Shown piece by piece: positions 35,901 through 45,570 of a DNA stretch of 64,000 nt (position 1 is its first letter; every line of letters begins with the position of its first letter). The position numbers and the translations under genes were made by a program. Origin of the DNA: Timema cristinae (taxonomy: Eukaryota; Arthropoda; Insecta; Phasmatodea; Timematidae); contig JBCFYV010000024.1 of assembly GCA_039000515.1 (NCBI GenBank), positions 42,915,979-42,979,978 of the forward strand, given 5' to 3'. The notes beneath the pieces are model-generated. The model had not been told where the DNA came from. It made no database searches and saw only the letters and a program-made list of their open reading frames with translations.

Positions 35901-38155
35901 TTTCTAAAAACTAAACTTCAAAACCATTTATTTTAGCTAAAAATGTTTTGCTCTCGCAAACCTCTCGGTTAGATAAAGTATTGTGACCGGAAAAAAAAAA
36001 GCTAGAAATTTTTAAGTATGTCGACGTTTTACTACCCCTTGCCGTCCAGAACTCAAAAAAGTGTTTTTTGCAATGCCATCTATCTGTCTGTTATCAGAAC
36101 TAGAGGCGAAACCATTTTACTAATCGGATAAGACTTGGTATCTGCGGTTTTCATAAAGTACTCAGAGTCGTTTTTGGAACTATTCATCCAACCATATAAC
36201 CAAGGACCGCCTCTGTGGCGTAGTTGGCTAATGCGCTTGTCGTGTTGAGCTCGACTGCTGAGGACGGAGATTGAGGTTCGAATCTCGGTCGGGTGAACTG
36301 GGGTGGTTTTTCCTAAATGGTTTTCCACTCTCCATCACGCAAATGCGGGTTCACTTCCTCTAATTCAACCTTCCCAATTCCTAGTCCATTAGCGTAATTA
36401 GTACTTAAAGCGTATAACCCAAACGGGTAGTAAGACGCGGTGCTAAATATTATTATTATTATTCATAAAACCAAGGTGGTTAACTAAACGGAAAAATAAA
36501 AATAAAATGATTTTCTCAGAGTCTGCTCTAACGATTCTGATTAAATTTAATATTTACGCATAGTTTAACATTACAAATAAAATCGTAACTCTTAATTTGG
36601 TATGAAAATGACTTGGAGAGTACTTTAAACAAGCAAAAATATAAAATTTTGGCTATATCCCCGAAACTATTTTAGAAACAAATTAACATATCTTTGAGAT
36701 AAAAAAAAGTATTTATAAAATCAATTGTTCCCGAGATATTGGTAAATATACTCGTATATTTTAAATGATACATGGGAAATTGGTTGTTATGCACTTTGGT
36801 GAATGGAGATGTTACTTTACCCTCAATATGTTTCTGTAACAGTGTATATTATTTCATGTATGCTCTGTGGTGGAATTTTATGCAAAAATTAATATTATTT
36901 TGTTTAACATATCTTACGAGTTTTGAGTAAATATCTCCATTTTTATGAAAAGGAGCAATAGAGTATTTGCGGTGCAACGCACCATTTGTTTTTATGGCAT
37001 CAATAACCCCATTTTAATAGCACCCATACATTCACCGAATAACTGAAATCATATATAGATTGTGGCATCGCTATTGGATTTTTTTTAAGACTTTGGTAAT
37101 CCTAGATATGTATAGAAATACATATTTAAAGGACTCGATACATTTTTCACAAAGAAAGTGTAGTTTTTATAAAATTGCCAATTTAAACTTTTGGACACAG
37201 ATCGATTGTATTAGCTTGATTAAAAAATGATGAAAATAAGTTTTGCAGAACTCTATAATTGTACAAACAAATACATAAAGTTAAATATATAGATAATAAT
37301 TAATTTGTAAAGATAATGGGAGGCAACACTGTAAAAAAAACACACCTCAATTCAATGATCGCACCTCGACCTACTGGGTCAACACCAAGGACACTAGTGT
37401 AGGCCTATTCGTAAAACAGTCGACTATGAAACGTTAAATGTTAAAATTATTATTATTAGCACCGCGTCCTACTACCTGTTCAGGTTATACGCACTTACGC
37501 TAATGTGTAATGATAGGGTGATTGTGAGATGAAATGAAGGACCTACAGTTTAACGGGGAATCCGAACCACGGGGAGGCCTGGCATTCCCTACATTCACAA
37601 GATGTCTTGTCATAGGTGAAGGAAGGGTTTGGTAATCAGATAAATCTGTGTCGGAACCGAGAATTGAACCCCGGCCGCCAGCACAGAAGTCCGACACCTT
37701 ACCCCTAGACCGCCAGGTCACCTTTAAATGTTAAAAAACATGCTAAATGGAATGATTAGTTTTCAGAAACTATAATGGATTTTTGTAGGAAGAACAATTT
37801 AGAAAGCCGTTTCGGTGGCCGCGTGGTTTAAAGCGCTATTCTCGCAGTTGAGTAGATTACCGATGACGGTAAAATCGAAGTTAGAATCTCGGTTGGATGT
37901 ACCGAAAGTATTTTTTCCAAAATGATTTCTCCCTCTTGCTCCACGCAAATCTGGATAAACTTCCTCTAAATATAACCTTCCTAATCCCTAAACCATCATC
38001 GTAGTTAATACATAAGCTTATAGCGTATTTGCGGTATCTTTGATTTTAATTTTCTGTAAAGGTCGCATGTGTTTTTCCTAGTCAGATTCTACTACTGATA
38101 AAACCAAATTCTCACCTGCTAATAGACCCAAGATGACAGCGAACATTTTCCCCAT
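26806..38155 (-). CDS. AMN: amnionless homologue, whole gene (8 coding exons)
   Basis: Amnionless is a type I membrane protein that pairs with cubilin, carries it to the apical plasma membrane and links it to clathrin adaptors. In insects the pair works in nephrocyte protein uptake. The coding sequence is the join, on the minus strand, of 38155-38116, 34841-34570, 34220-33931, 32435-32189, 31416-31198, 30348-30186, 27773-27566 and 26931-26806. That is 1565 nt, about 521 residues; vertebrate AMN is about 450. Seen in order: signal peptide, a 'NFNNPANW' block with a PC-DTVVFP motif, a second W-P-D-W and PC-TDTVVFP block, a Cys-rich module ending CCDVCG, a transmembrane helix and an FDNPMF tail motif. 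Introns are GT-AG and phases match (1,?,0,1,1,2,0), except that exon 2 ends in phase 0 while exon 3 needs one extra base. Family assignment is from remembered AMN features; no search was run. Confidence 0.9.
27566..27773 (-). CDS. AMN: AMN exon 7: cytoplasmic tail with FxNPxF motif
   Basis: The exon encodes [20 protein letters not shown], a run of seven Glu, and later [20 protein letters not shown] is a canonical FxNPxF motif, which in mammalian AMN recruits the Dab2 and ARH adaptors for clathrin-mediated uptake. Human AMN has two such motifs; I see one. The acceptor CCCTCAG|G completes the Leu codon from exon 6 (phase 2); donor GCAGAG|GTAAGT in phase 0. The Glu run is coded by a near-perfect GAA trinucleotide tract (plus strand 27691-27718) and could vary in length. 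Confidence 0.9.
28438..28560. repeat. inverted repeat with 35-bp arms in AMN intron 6
   Basis: Arms 28438-28472 and 28526-28560 are reverse complements with a single mismatch (TGCGCTCCTTTTGGCAGCTT is the start of the left arm); the loop is 53 bp. Transcribed as part of the AMN pre-mRNA it would form a long stem. It could be a small MITE or a hairpin RNA precursor; no coding sense. Confidence 0.85.
28618..28710 (+). repeat. tRNA-headed SINE fragment
   Basis: Polymerase III A-box-like TAGCTTAGTAGTAAGAGCG and B-box-like GGTTTCGATTC at tRNA spacing, followed by unrelated AT-rich sequence. Only the tRNA-like head is present. Inside AMN intron 6, opposite to the gene. Confidence 0.5.
29415..30125. 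repeat. 30-bp minisatellite in AMN intron 6
   Basis: About 24 copies of a 30-bp unit (GATGATATGGATCATGTGAA + ATAGTTAGAG). Variants (GATCATATGG, GATTATGTTAA, GACGATATGG) recur in a fixed order through part of the array, giving a 90-120 bp higher-order period. It ends 60 bp from exon 6. Confidence 0.92.
30186..30348 (-). CDS. AMN: AMN exon 6: transmembrane helix
   Basis: The exon encodes [20 protein letters not shown], then RLAGAMSTM and the hydrophobic [20 protein letters not shown], a single membrane-spanning segment of about 20 residues, then YSDK at the start of the cytoplasmic side. Acceptor GTTTCAG|AA (phase 1, completing Glu) and donor AAACT|GTAAGT (phase 2). Reading through the donor gives an immediate TAA, so an unspliced transcript would end three residues after the membrane and lose the endocytic tail. 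Confidence 0.92.
30435..30615 (+). repeat. SINE type F body fragment
   Basis: Matches the body of type F (ATCATTGGTGAAATT..., GCCGGGGATTGAGTGCTG, TAGATTAAAGTTAGTTTTTG) seen more completely at 19.7 kb, without the tRNA head. Followed at 30620-30650 by a TA-rich run and at 30676-30725 by a (TAA)n tract. Confidence 0.55.
30848..31100 (-). repeat. SINE type C copy in AMN intron 5
   Basis: Reverse-oriented copy: tail (CACTGCCTCTTATTAATAG) at the low end, GCATGGAGGGAGAGTGG middle, B-box region and head (GGCCACTGAAGTGGGT) at the high end. About 250 bp, diverged. Lies about 100 bases from exon 5. Confidence 0.75.
31198..31416 (-). CDS. AMN: AMN exon 5: membrane-proximal ectodomain
   Basis: The first codon is the Gly of CCDVCG, completed across the intron, giving [21 protein letters not shown], then a [13 protein letters not shown] segment and [10 protein letters not shown]. 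Human AMN continues after CDLCG with GAVVLL...FDLERYRARI, the same pattern of a hydrophobic strand followed by a charged helix. Acceptor TTTGCAG|GT, donor GAGAG|GTTAAG, phase 1 at both ends. The donor GTTAAGT is weaker than the others in this gene but keeps the frame into exon 6. Confidence 0.9.
31565..32110. repeat. 38-bp minisatellite in AMN intron 4
   Basis: About 14 degenerate copies of a unit like GCCAGTACCATCTAAGTTTG + GCAATGCCGGCTCACCAT, with 1-5 base indels in many copies. On the gene's sense strand each unit contains ATGGTGAGC, again donor-like. The array lies between exons 5 and 4. Confidence 0.9.
32189..32435 (-). CDS. AMN: AMN exon 4: Cys-rich VWC-like module
   Basis: The exon encodes [20 protein letters not shown], then a Cys-rich stretch with [24 protein letters not shown] and GHCCDVC. 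The human protein has DCADPSGCVCG ... GQCCDLCG at the same place. Spacing of the paired Cys is VWC-like. Acceptor GATTTAG|TTG (phase 0, matching exon 3) and donor TGTG|GTGAGTA (phase 1). Neighbouring intron 4 carries a 38-bp minisatellite that starts about 80 bases downstream of the donor. Confidence 0.93.
32534..32748. mobile_element. hAT-like MITE in AMN intron 3
   Basis: Begins CAGGCCTGCCCAACT and ends with AGTTGGACAGCCCTG, imperfect terminal inverted repeats, and contains the GACCCGCGGGCTGCATATTT motif common in non-autonomous hAT elements. Length 215 bp, no coding capacity. Flanking 8-bp duplications are not clearly recognisable, so the copy is old. Confidence 0.65.
32972..33187 (+). repeat. 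SINE type C copy in AMN intron 3
   Basis: Starts CCGTTTCGGTCACCAAATGG, has B-box GGTTCAAATC, the shared middle (TACTGAGGGTG...TTTTTTCTAAATG) and ends near AATAAGACGTGGTG, the common SINE tail of this window. Opposite to AMN. Confidence 0.8.
33254..33930 (-). repeat. 47-bp minisatellite in AMN intron 3, derived from exon 3 end
   Basis: About 14 head-to-tail copies of a 47-bp unit (plus strand: CTTACCTCCTCGCTGAAGTT ...). The array runs directly into exon 3: the exon's last bases (TACTTCAACGGGCAG|GTAAGA) align with TAAACTTCAGCGAGGAG|GTAAGA of each unit. Each unit therefore holds a splice-donor-like site on the sense strand of AMN. Copies differ by point changes and small indels; the copy farthest from the exon (33254-33302) is closest to the exon sequence. 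Confidence 0.92.
33258..33302 (-). other. possible in-frame cassette exon copied from AMN exon 3
   Basis: On the minus strand, ATGCATCAG|ATG ... GAG|GTAATT encloses exactly 45 nt encoding [15 protein letters not shown], with phase 0 at both ends. It resembles the end of exon 3 ([12 protein letters not shown]) and keeps an open frame, unlike the more decayed copies between the two. If spliced in, it would insert 15 residues after exon 3 without shifting the frame. It may equally be just the outermost copy of the 47-bp minisatellite. Confidence 0.3.
33931..34220 (-). CDS. AMN: AMN exon 3: second amnionless extracellular repeat
   Basis: In the only open frame the exon reads (G)[19 protein letters not shown], then after about 40 residues '[18 protein letters not shown]', ending [10 protein letters not shown]. 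This matches the second half of the amnionless ectodomain (human FSWHDPHLW ... VPC-DDVFFP-SASF). The acceptor is TTTGTTGCAG|GT and the donor CAG|GTAAGA, phase 0 at the end. The acceptor implies that two bases (GT) complete a codon begun in the previous exon; exon 2 supplies none. Phase 0 at the acceptor would give an immediate TAG. The 3' end of this exon is the template of the 47-bp minisatellite in intron 3. Confidence 0.88.
34570..34841 (-). CDS. AMN: AMN exon 2: first amnionless N-terminal repeat
   Basis: The exon begins after an AAG acceptor and completes the Gly codon of exon 1. It encodes [12 protein letters not shown] then '[17 protein letters not shown]' and '[19 protein letters not shown]', then [17 protein letters not shown]. 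This is the signature start of amnionless (human: NTDFDVAANW...PC...VEFP...LPLDGELVL). It ends at CAG|GTAAAT in phase 0. Oddity: the family normally has a Cys before the next block, and in this frame the exon's last 20 residues ([14 protein letters not shown]) show none. The phase also does not fit exon 3, so the 3' end of this exon may hold a 1-nt sequence error, or a very small exon follows. Confidence 0.9.
35285..35675. mobile_element. hAT-like element in AMN intron 1
   Basis: CAGGGTGCCCAACTTATGA at the left and GTTGGACACGCCTTA at the right form imperfect inverted termini like those of the 32.5 kb element. About 390 bp, non-coding. Confidence 0.5.
36206..36463 (+). repeat. SINE type A copy with target-site duplication, AMN intron 1
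   Basis: Nearly full-length: A-box GGCGTAGTTGGCTAATGCG, B-box GGTTCGAATC, middle GGTTTTCCACTCTCC, tail AACGGGTAGTAAGACGCGG and an (ATT)n end. Flanked by ATATAACCAAGG and ATAAAACCAAGG, a duplication with one mismatch, so it is a fairly recent retroposition. Confidence 0.88.
37447..37723 (-). repeat. SINE type B copy with perfect 13-bp target-site duplication, AMN intron 1
   Basis: Complete reverse-oriented type B: tail (ACCGCGTCCTACTACCTG), body, and tRNA-like head ending CCGCCAGGTCACC. TTAAATGTTAAAA flanks it at 37434-37446 and 37724-37736, an exact duplication. A young insertion. Confidence 0.92.
37806..38035 (+). repeat. SINE type C copy, AMN intron 1
   Basis: Head CCGTTTCGGTGGCCGCGTGG, degenerate B-box (GTTAGAATC), middle TGCTCCACGCAAATCTGG and part of the tail. 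It lies about 80 bases from the exon 1 donor. Confidence 0.75.
38116..38155 (-). CDS. AMN: AMN exon 1: start codon and signal-peptide core
   Basis: The exon reads [13 protein letters not shown] plus one base of a Gly codon. The ATG at 38155-38153 has A at -3 and G at +4, a good initiation context. The exon ends at a consensus donor, AG|GTGAGA, in phase 1. With the first residues of exon 2 it makes a signal peptide whose hydrophobic core is [10 protein letters not shown]; cleavage is likely just before the VLKVWW stretch in exon 2. A second Met at codon 4 could also initiate and would leave the signal peptide functional. The exon lies 3.3 kb from exon 2, but frame, donor and signal-peptide character support it. 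Confidence 0.78.
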
Positions 38156-38235
38156 CTTGAAACACTCCCGTCTGCTCGGTGTTGAGGAAAGTGCCTAGTC
38201 CGCGGGGGTAGAGATTCTCGTCTGGCCAGCACTAG
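38156..38235 (-). promoter_or_regulatory. AMN 5' UTR / promoter-proximal sequence
   Basis: The 80 bases upstream of the AMN ATG are clearly more GC-rich than the surroundings (CCCCCGCGGACTAGG region) and end at a (CA)n tract on the minus strand. I see no TATA box and no convincing Initiator, so the transcription start cannot be placed; an upstream non-coding exon is also possible. Confidence 0.3.
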
Positions 38236-38395
38236 CGTGTGTGTGTGTGTGTGTGTGTGGCATCACTATAACACATGTGGCTCATGTGACATGGGGGGCG
38301 TACACGGAACATAATCACATCCAACACGTTCCACACTGGAGCTGGCTCAGGGTACATCAAGCCTCCTGTAAAACACACACACACACACGTTTTAT
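38234..38395. repeat. (GT)n and (AC)n microsatellites upstream of AMN
   Basis: (GT)n at 38235-38258 and (AC)n at 38372-38387 bracket 110 bp of moderately GC-rich sequence just 5' of AMN. Confidence 0.85.
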
Positions 38396-38715
38396 CTTGT
38401 CTCTCTCGTTAGTACGAAAGTGTATATTCCTGTCAGACCCAATGGGTTTAAATTGACAGATGAAGACTTAAAGAGAAATTTGTTGACCTGAAGATGTGCT
38501 ACTGTTATTAAAATATAACAATTTCCATCCAAAGTAGAAAGGGTCTCCCCTTCCATACCCATCTCGGGAACGTCTCTTTAAAACTAAAATTTACGTCTAG
38601 TTGTGTTCAGTTCAGTTGAGAATTTTTTATTGTCTTTAGCTTAGACACAATCTTAATCAAAGAAAATATTTTTTTAATTTTCATCAAAGTATTGCGCAAT
38701 TTGCGCACGGGATTA

Positions 38716-39300
38716 ATCATACATACATACATACATACATACATCATACATACATACATACATACATACATACATACATACATAGATCATACATACATAC
38801 ATACATATACACATACATACACACATACATACATAATACATAATATATATACATACATACACCACAATATATATATATATAATATAATATATTAACACAC
38901 ACAATTCCTAATCATGCCTTTCCCTTAAGAGGTAGGCAAGAAACTGTGTATATAGCTCAAAAAACAACTCCGTACTTAATACATCCTCACCAACTTTCTC
39001 CTCATTTCCATATCTTTGCATACTCCCTTCGCTTCAACAACATCCATACACCGAGTCATAGATGCTCTGTTATTCTTAAAATTATTAATGTTTTTCTTTT
39101 TCGCACATTCGTCTACAACATTCAGCCATGCCTTACATGGACTACCCGTTCATTTTGTTCCACGCAATCTACCTTCATATATTTTCTTCATCACTCGATC
39201 CACACTCATCCTCTCAACCCAAACCCACATCAGATGATTCTTTCACATTGACCTATTGGATTTCCTTTCAAACCGCACTTTTCAGCACTAATTTATTACA
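38716..39300 (-). pseudogene. LINE reverse-transcriptase tail, decayed, with (CATA)n end
   Basis: Reading the minus strand from about 39220: VWVERMSVDRVMKKIYEGRL, then RGTK and an in-frame stop, then 'CKAWLNVVDECAKKKN', NNRASMTRCMDVVEAKGVC, KDMEMRRKLVRMY and stop at 38978-38976. This is the usual end of non-LTR retrotransposon ORF2 (WxGHVxRMxxDRxxKKIYE ... EAKGVCKD). The 3' UTR (GGCAAGAAACTGTG on plus) leads into (CATA)n at 38716-38893. Same family as 17085-17440. Confidence 0.78.
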
Positions 39301-39399
39301 GACCATATATATTTCACACATAGCCTATTCTTGAACTTCACCAATTTTTTGACCGAGCGTAGCGTAGTTCTGTTATAATTCAACCATATGTCATTTCGT

Positions 39400-40420
39400 T
39401 TGTATGACTGTCCCGTCGGAAAACATCGAAAGCGTACAAGAGGAAAACAAAATCTCATATCAAAAACGCACTAAGAACTGGATCAAAAAGCGCACTTAGA
39501 CCTTGTATCAAAAACTCACTAAGCTCCGGCTCAAAAAGCACACCTAGACCTTGTATCAAAAACTCACCAAGATCCGGGCTCAAAAAGCGCAATAGACCTT
39601 GTATCAAAAACGCACTAAATCCGGCTCAAAAAGCGCAGCTAGACCTTGTATCAAAAACTCACTAAAATCCGGCTCAAAAAGCACACATAGACCTTGTATC
39701 AAAAAACCATAGATCCGGCTCAAAAAGCCACCTAGACCTTGTATCAAAAACGCACTAAGATCCGGCTCAAAAAGAACACCTAGACCTTGTATCAAAAACT
39801 CACCAAGATCCGCTCAAAAAGCGCAACTAGACCTTGTATCAAAAACGCACAAAATCCGGCTCAAAAAGCGCAGCTAGACCTTGTATCAAAAACCACAAGA
39901 TCCGAGCTCAAAAATACACACCTTACCTTGTATCAAAAAGTCTATCCAAGATCCGGCTCAAAAAGCGCAACTAGACCTTGTATCAAAAACTCACTAAGAT
40001 CCGGCTCAAAAAGCACACCTAGACCTTGTATCAAAAACTCACCAAGATCCGGCTCAAAAAGCGCAACTAGACCTTGTATCAAAAACTCACCAAGATCCGG
40101 CTCAAAAAGCGCAACTAGACCTTGTATCAAAAACGCACAAGGAAAAAAATCTGCATACCGTGGTGACATGGTAAAGATTTACTGTAGGCATTCCCCTTAC
40201 CCTTTACAATAATTAGGTTAGGTGTTGCCATATTAGGGGAACAACTAACCTAGTCTAATTATTATTATGTGGCCCAGAAACTACAGACAATGGCGTGCTT
40301 TTGATGCTCCTACCTTATGTGCTATTGATTTACTCCAAAGCAGGTAAGTTACACAAATTCAGCCTATGCGTTTTCAGTGCGTAGCCTTTCAGGTAGTTTA
40401 CAGTTAAACGATAACTGTTA
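39400..40420 (+). repeat. dispersed repeat X, copy 2, with internal expansion
   Basis: Flanks (AAAACATCGAAAGCGTACAA at the left; AATTAGGTTAGGTGTTGCCA, TTGATGCTCCTACCTTATGT, TTTCAGTGCGTAGCCTTTCA at the right) match copy 1 at 20560-21180. The part corresponding to 20615-20650 is expanded into the 48-bp array. Confidence 0.8.
39470..40145. repeat. 48-bp minisatellite inside repeat X
   Basis: About 14 copies of CTCACTAAGATCCGGCTCAA + AAAGCGCAACTAGACCTTGT + ATCAAAAA. The unit length keeps frames partly open on both strands (141 codons plus, 75 minus); these lack any domain. Confidence 0.95.
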
Positions 40421-40514
40421 AATGCGTAGGCAAATTTTGACTAAATTTGGTAGGGGGGTTATTTGAACCTAGGTTTAATGATGTATTTACTGCAAAAACA
40501 TGGTTTTTACAAAT

Positions 40515-40610
40515 TCCTTATCCGTTTAAATATGGCGGTTGCTTAGAAAGGTTTATCTTTTTAATACTTTATTTCGAGTGATTTTAATTTTATAGCTATA
40601 AGCAATCAAT
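40515..40610 (+). repeat. dispersed repeat X, second segment
   Basis: Counterpart of 22140-22240 (TTATCCGTTTAAATATGGCG). Confidence 0.65.
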
Positions 40611-40660
40611 CGAGCACTTAGGACATTTGTTTTTAAATTCTAACATTTATTTGATTGAAT

Positions 40661-40885
40661 CTTACTTTCGGATTAAACGCATATGTAGACTATTAATTAT
40701 GGTGATGTGTTAGGGATGAACAAGTCTAACTTAAAAGGAAGTGTACCCGAATTTGCGTTGTGAACCATTAGAAAAAAAAAAAACTCCTCAGCACACCTGA
40801 TCGGGATTTAAGCTATAATCTAATCGGACAGTCCAGTCTGTTGTGAAAGGGTGACGTCTTAGACCATGCTGCCAACGAAGCAAGC
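40661..40885 (-). repeat. SINE type C
   Basis: Tail AATCTTACTTTCGGATTAAA, middle GAATTTGCGTTGTGAACC, head CATGCTGCCAACGAAGC, reversed and diverged. Confidence 0.7.
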
Positions 40886-41529
40886 CAATTTGGTATTAAA
40901 TATAGTGTTTTGAGATTCTTATTTCCTAAACAACCTTTTATCTATGCAGACAAAAATTAATATTGATACGTGCTATTTATCTTGAAGATTTTAATTTAGA
41001 CTAATTGTCTTGTTAATGTTTTGACTTCTCTTTTCTCTTTAAATGAAACTCTTAGGTATCTGAATATTGGTAAAAAAACTTCCCCAAACACATTTGTCGC
41101 TATGTTACTAAACACATTTCAGAGGTAACTAATCAAGTACCAACTATATTTTCGACGTGTTACTGACGCCTTTGATTCATAACTTTACAGTCATTATCAA
41201 ATTAATGGTACTAGTACTAGTAATGTACCGTACTGAATAATCTATTACGATACTTTTTGTATTGACACTACCTATCAGCCCACATAATTGGTAACGTTTA
41301 ATTATTGTAAACTTGTGTACGTACGACAAACAACAAAGGATAGCAAATGTAACCTTGGCGCTCACATCTGAAACAACATTTCCCTTTACACATTAGTTAC
41401 GGCCTGTGCGAGGACATACTATTGCTTGGAACATAGACGTATTATGGAATTGACCTCAGAAGGGAATGCTATATGAATGGTGACTATATATATAAAAAGT
41501 CGGACAAAAATATATATCAAACATGGATA
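40886..41529. other. no gene seen
   Basis: AT-rich unique-looking sequence without a convincing open frame or repeat. Confidence 0.5.
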
Positions 41530-41697
41530 GAATCCCGGACGTGTGTACTAACGATGGTTTATCCTATGTGGTTTTCAGCTTTCCCTCGACGCAAATGTGG
41601 TTACCCTTCCTTTGAATCCACCACCTCATCTCTAACACATTATCGTAATTAGTGCATATTATGATTATAAACCGGAAGGGTAGTGAGAAGCGTAGAA
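41530..41697 (+). repeat. SINE type C, 5'-truncated
   Basis: From CCCGGACGTGTGTACTAACG through CCCTCGACGCAAATGTGG to CCGGAAGGGTAGTGAGAAGC. Confidence 0.65.
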
Positions 41698-42303
41698 AAA
41701 AAACCACAACAAAACTGTTTTGTAGCTAGCAACTGACGTATTTATGCAGTAGTGGAGCTAAGGACCCGTAGGGGAGGTGAGAGGGGTCTTCAGGAGGTTT
41801 GTAGAGAGATTTGGGGCTCGAGGTTAAGAAGATTTGTACGGGCGTTAGTTTTTAGAGGAAAGAACGAAAAGATGACAGAAACAATTTGATTTCATCAAGT
41901 TTAGGACAGAATACGTATAAAAAAAAGGTATTATTTTGGTAGAAAGAACCGTATTTGTTAGTTATCAAACAAAATACAACCAATCATGTTATCTGCAATT
42001 GTGACGCTTGATAGATATCATCAACACCTATAAAATAATATTACTAATATAGTAAAATTTTACTCGTGTTGGGCGCAAAGAAATAGGTTTGATTTTTATA
42101 GACTGTTATTCCAACCAAAACCAGGGTACGGATCTTAATTTTTTCTACCAGCGCTTTATTTTTGAGATCTTGCGCATTTTATTAATTTCCTGTTGAATTA
42201 ATGTTTAAATACACATAATCTAGAAGGTTCCGGAAACATTCATAACAAAAAAAATGAACTGATACAAGATGCTTGTGACATACGAGTTTTTATTTGCACT
42301 GTT

Positions 42304-42594
42304 GGTGACTTGGGGTCTAGGGGTAAGGTGTCGGGACTTCTGTGTTAGGGTTCCGGGGTTCAATCCTCGGTCCCGGCACAGATTTATCTGATTACCAAAC
42401 CCTTCCTTCACCTCTGACAAGACGTGTATTAATCACAACTTGTGAATGTGAGGAATGCCAGGCCTTCACCGTGGTTCGGATCCCACGTTAAACTGTAGGT
42501 CCTCCATTTCATCTCACAATCACCCTACCATCATACATTAGCGCAAGTGCGTATAACCCGAACGGGAATAAGACGTGGTGCTAATAATAATAAT
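42304..42594 (+). repeat. SINE type B, full length
   Basis: Head GGTGACTTGGGGTCTAGGGG, B-box GGTTCAATCC, body CACCGTGGTTCGGATCCCAC, tail CCCGAACGGGAATAAGACG and (TAA)n end. Confidence 0.9.
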
Positions 42595-43004
42595 TGCCCT
42601 GTCAACTTGAGTTTTGTTGTTTTGTAAAATGGGCAGATCTAATACTTTGTGGAGGTGGTTATTAAAGGGGTGAAATGTTTTAAGCGCCAAGAGGGTAACA
42701 TGAGGCCTACTTCCGGCCTATGATGCGTCTATGCCTGGTCTCAGTTATTACAGTCGTAGCTACCAACTACGCTTCCCCTAAGGGTTGAATGATAATCTGT
42801 TTTCTGTTTGCTGCCGGTCTAGATTATAATAATTGTTGTTGAGCTTGGAAGGAATGGGGAGGGAATGAGAACGGAAGGGTTTATATTGTTGTTCGGCAAC
42901 ATTACCAGAACGTCACTTGTTGTGCGTCTACAATTCAGGGGTGAACAAATGGCACACTTGTCTTTCCCTTCATTCAGAGACAGATCGTGAAAGAGTTGAG
43001 CCCT

Positions 43005-43075
43005 TGGCTGAATGGTTAGAGGGGTCAACCACAAGTCTAGAAGACCCTAGTTTGAATCCGGGTTATACTGATTAA
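43005..43075 (+). repeat. tRNA-like SINE head
   Basis: GCCCTTGGCTGAATGGTTAG (A-box-like) and AGTTTGAATCCGGG (B-box-like) at tRNA spacing. Acceptor-stem pairing is absent, so I do not call a tRNA gene. Confidence 0.45.
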
Positions 43076-43199
43076 GGTATATATATGCACTGTTTATTAG
43101 ACAATATAAAACTTTTAGTTACTTTTGGAACTACCATGGCAGTGAAAGAAAAAACTACAGGAAGAAGAATCACTTTATAGTTAAGTAGTTCTACTAAAG

Positions 43200-43860
43200 A
43201 TAGTGTCTTAAATTAATTCTAAATTAGTTAATCTCTTGAATTAGTTCTACAATAGATTATGTCTTGAATTAGTTCTACAATAGATTATGTCTTGAATTAG
43301 TTCTACAATAGATTATGTCTTGAATTAGTTCTACAATAGATTATGACTTGAATTAGTTCTACAATAGATTATGACTTGAATCAGTTCTACAATAGATTAT
43401 GACTTGAATCAGTTCTACAATAGATTATGACTTGAATTAGTTCTACAATAGATTATGACTTGAATTAGTTCTACAATAGATTATGACTTTAATCAGTTCT
43501 ACAATAGATTATGACTTGAATTAGTTCTACAATAGATTATGACTTGAATCAGTTCTACAATAGATTATGACTTGAATCAGTTCTACAATATATTATGACT
43601 TGAATTAGTTCTGCAATAGATTATGACTTGAATTAGTTCTACAATAAATTATGACTTGAATCAGTTCTACAATAGATTATGACTTGAATCAGTTCTACAA
43701 TAGATTATGACTTGAATCAGTTCTACAATAGATTATGACTTGAATAGTTCTACAATAGATTATGACTTGAATTAGTTCTGCAATAGATTATGACTTGAAT
43801 TAGTTCTACAATAGATTATGACTTAGTAGTTCTACAATAGTTACTTTCTTGAAGTAGTTC
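43200..43860. repeat. 28-bp minisatellite array
   Basis: About 23 copies of GATTATGACTTGAATTAGTT + CTACAATA, highly homogeneous (most differ only at TTAG/TCAG and TGTC/TGAC). The left copies carry TGTCTTG, the right ones TGACTTG. Confidence 0.96.
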
Positions 43861-43941
43861 CACTTACTTGGAATGTTGAACCGATGTCAACTCTAACAAT
43901 GGTAGAAATAAACTATATATCTTTTCTTGCAACATTCAACA

Positions 43942-44145
43942 TTTACTCTAATGTATTGAGAATTAGGAAGGTTGACTATAAAGGAAGTGTAACGTCATTT
44001 GAGTGAAAGGAGATTAGAAAACCATTTAGGATAAAACCATCCATATTACATCCAACCGGAATCTATTATCTATCTCCCCATCATCGGCAGTCTAGTCTAT
44101 TGCGAGAGAGGGATGCCTCAGACCGTGTGGCCACCGAAGAGGGTT
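43942..44145 (-). repeat. SINE type C
   Basis: GAATTAGGAAGGTTGACTAT middle, CCAACCGGAATCTATTATCT B-box region, head GTGTGGCCACCGAAG, reversed. Confidence 0.75.
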
Positions 44146-44559
44146 CTTATTATTTGTTAATTGGTATTTTCTAACAAAGACAAGCCACTGAACATATACA
44201 CATGAATAGTGTCAGTTTGTTCACCCTTGTTAAGAGTGTAGATATGTTGACAGGTCTACGCCCTAGTTGTGCCAACCACGGGGCACAAACAAGTGAAGAC
44301 TACATCACGTTGTTTAACGATAATTAGCATTTTCCAGGCAACGTTAGTGTTGGTAGTGCCGCGCTCCTGACACTACAAACAAAGACCCTGCTCTGTGTCA
44401 GTTTAGATTAGTTTTAACCACTGCTCGTGGTCGAGAGTTCTCGGTGCTGACCCAACACCACCTACTGCAAAGAGTCGGTTTGAATCCCTGAGGGGACGGA
44501 TTTGATAACCTTGGGTGTTACGGAAACAAGCGGAGGGTACGATTAATTTGGAATTCACC

Positions 44560-45570
<1,011 letters not shown>

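Noticed and set aside
38692..38904. YIHTYIHT / MYVCMYVC repeat frames
   Set aside because: (CATA)n microsatellite at a LINE 3' end.
39787..40212. 141-codon frame of basic SKSATRPCIKN repeats
   Set aside because: It follows the 48-bp minisatellite; the opposite strand is equally open; no flanking gene structure.
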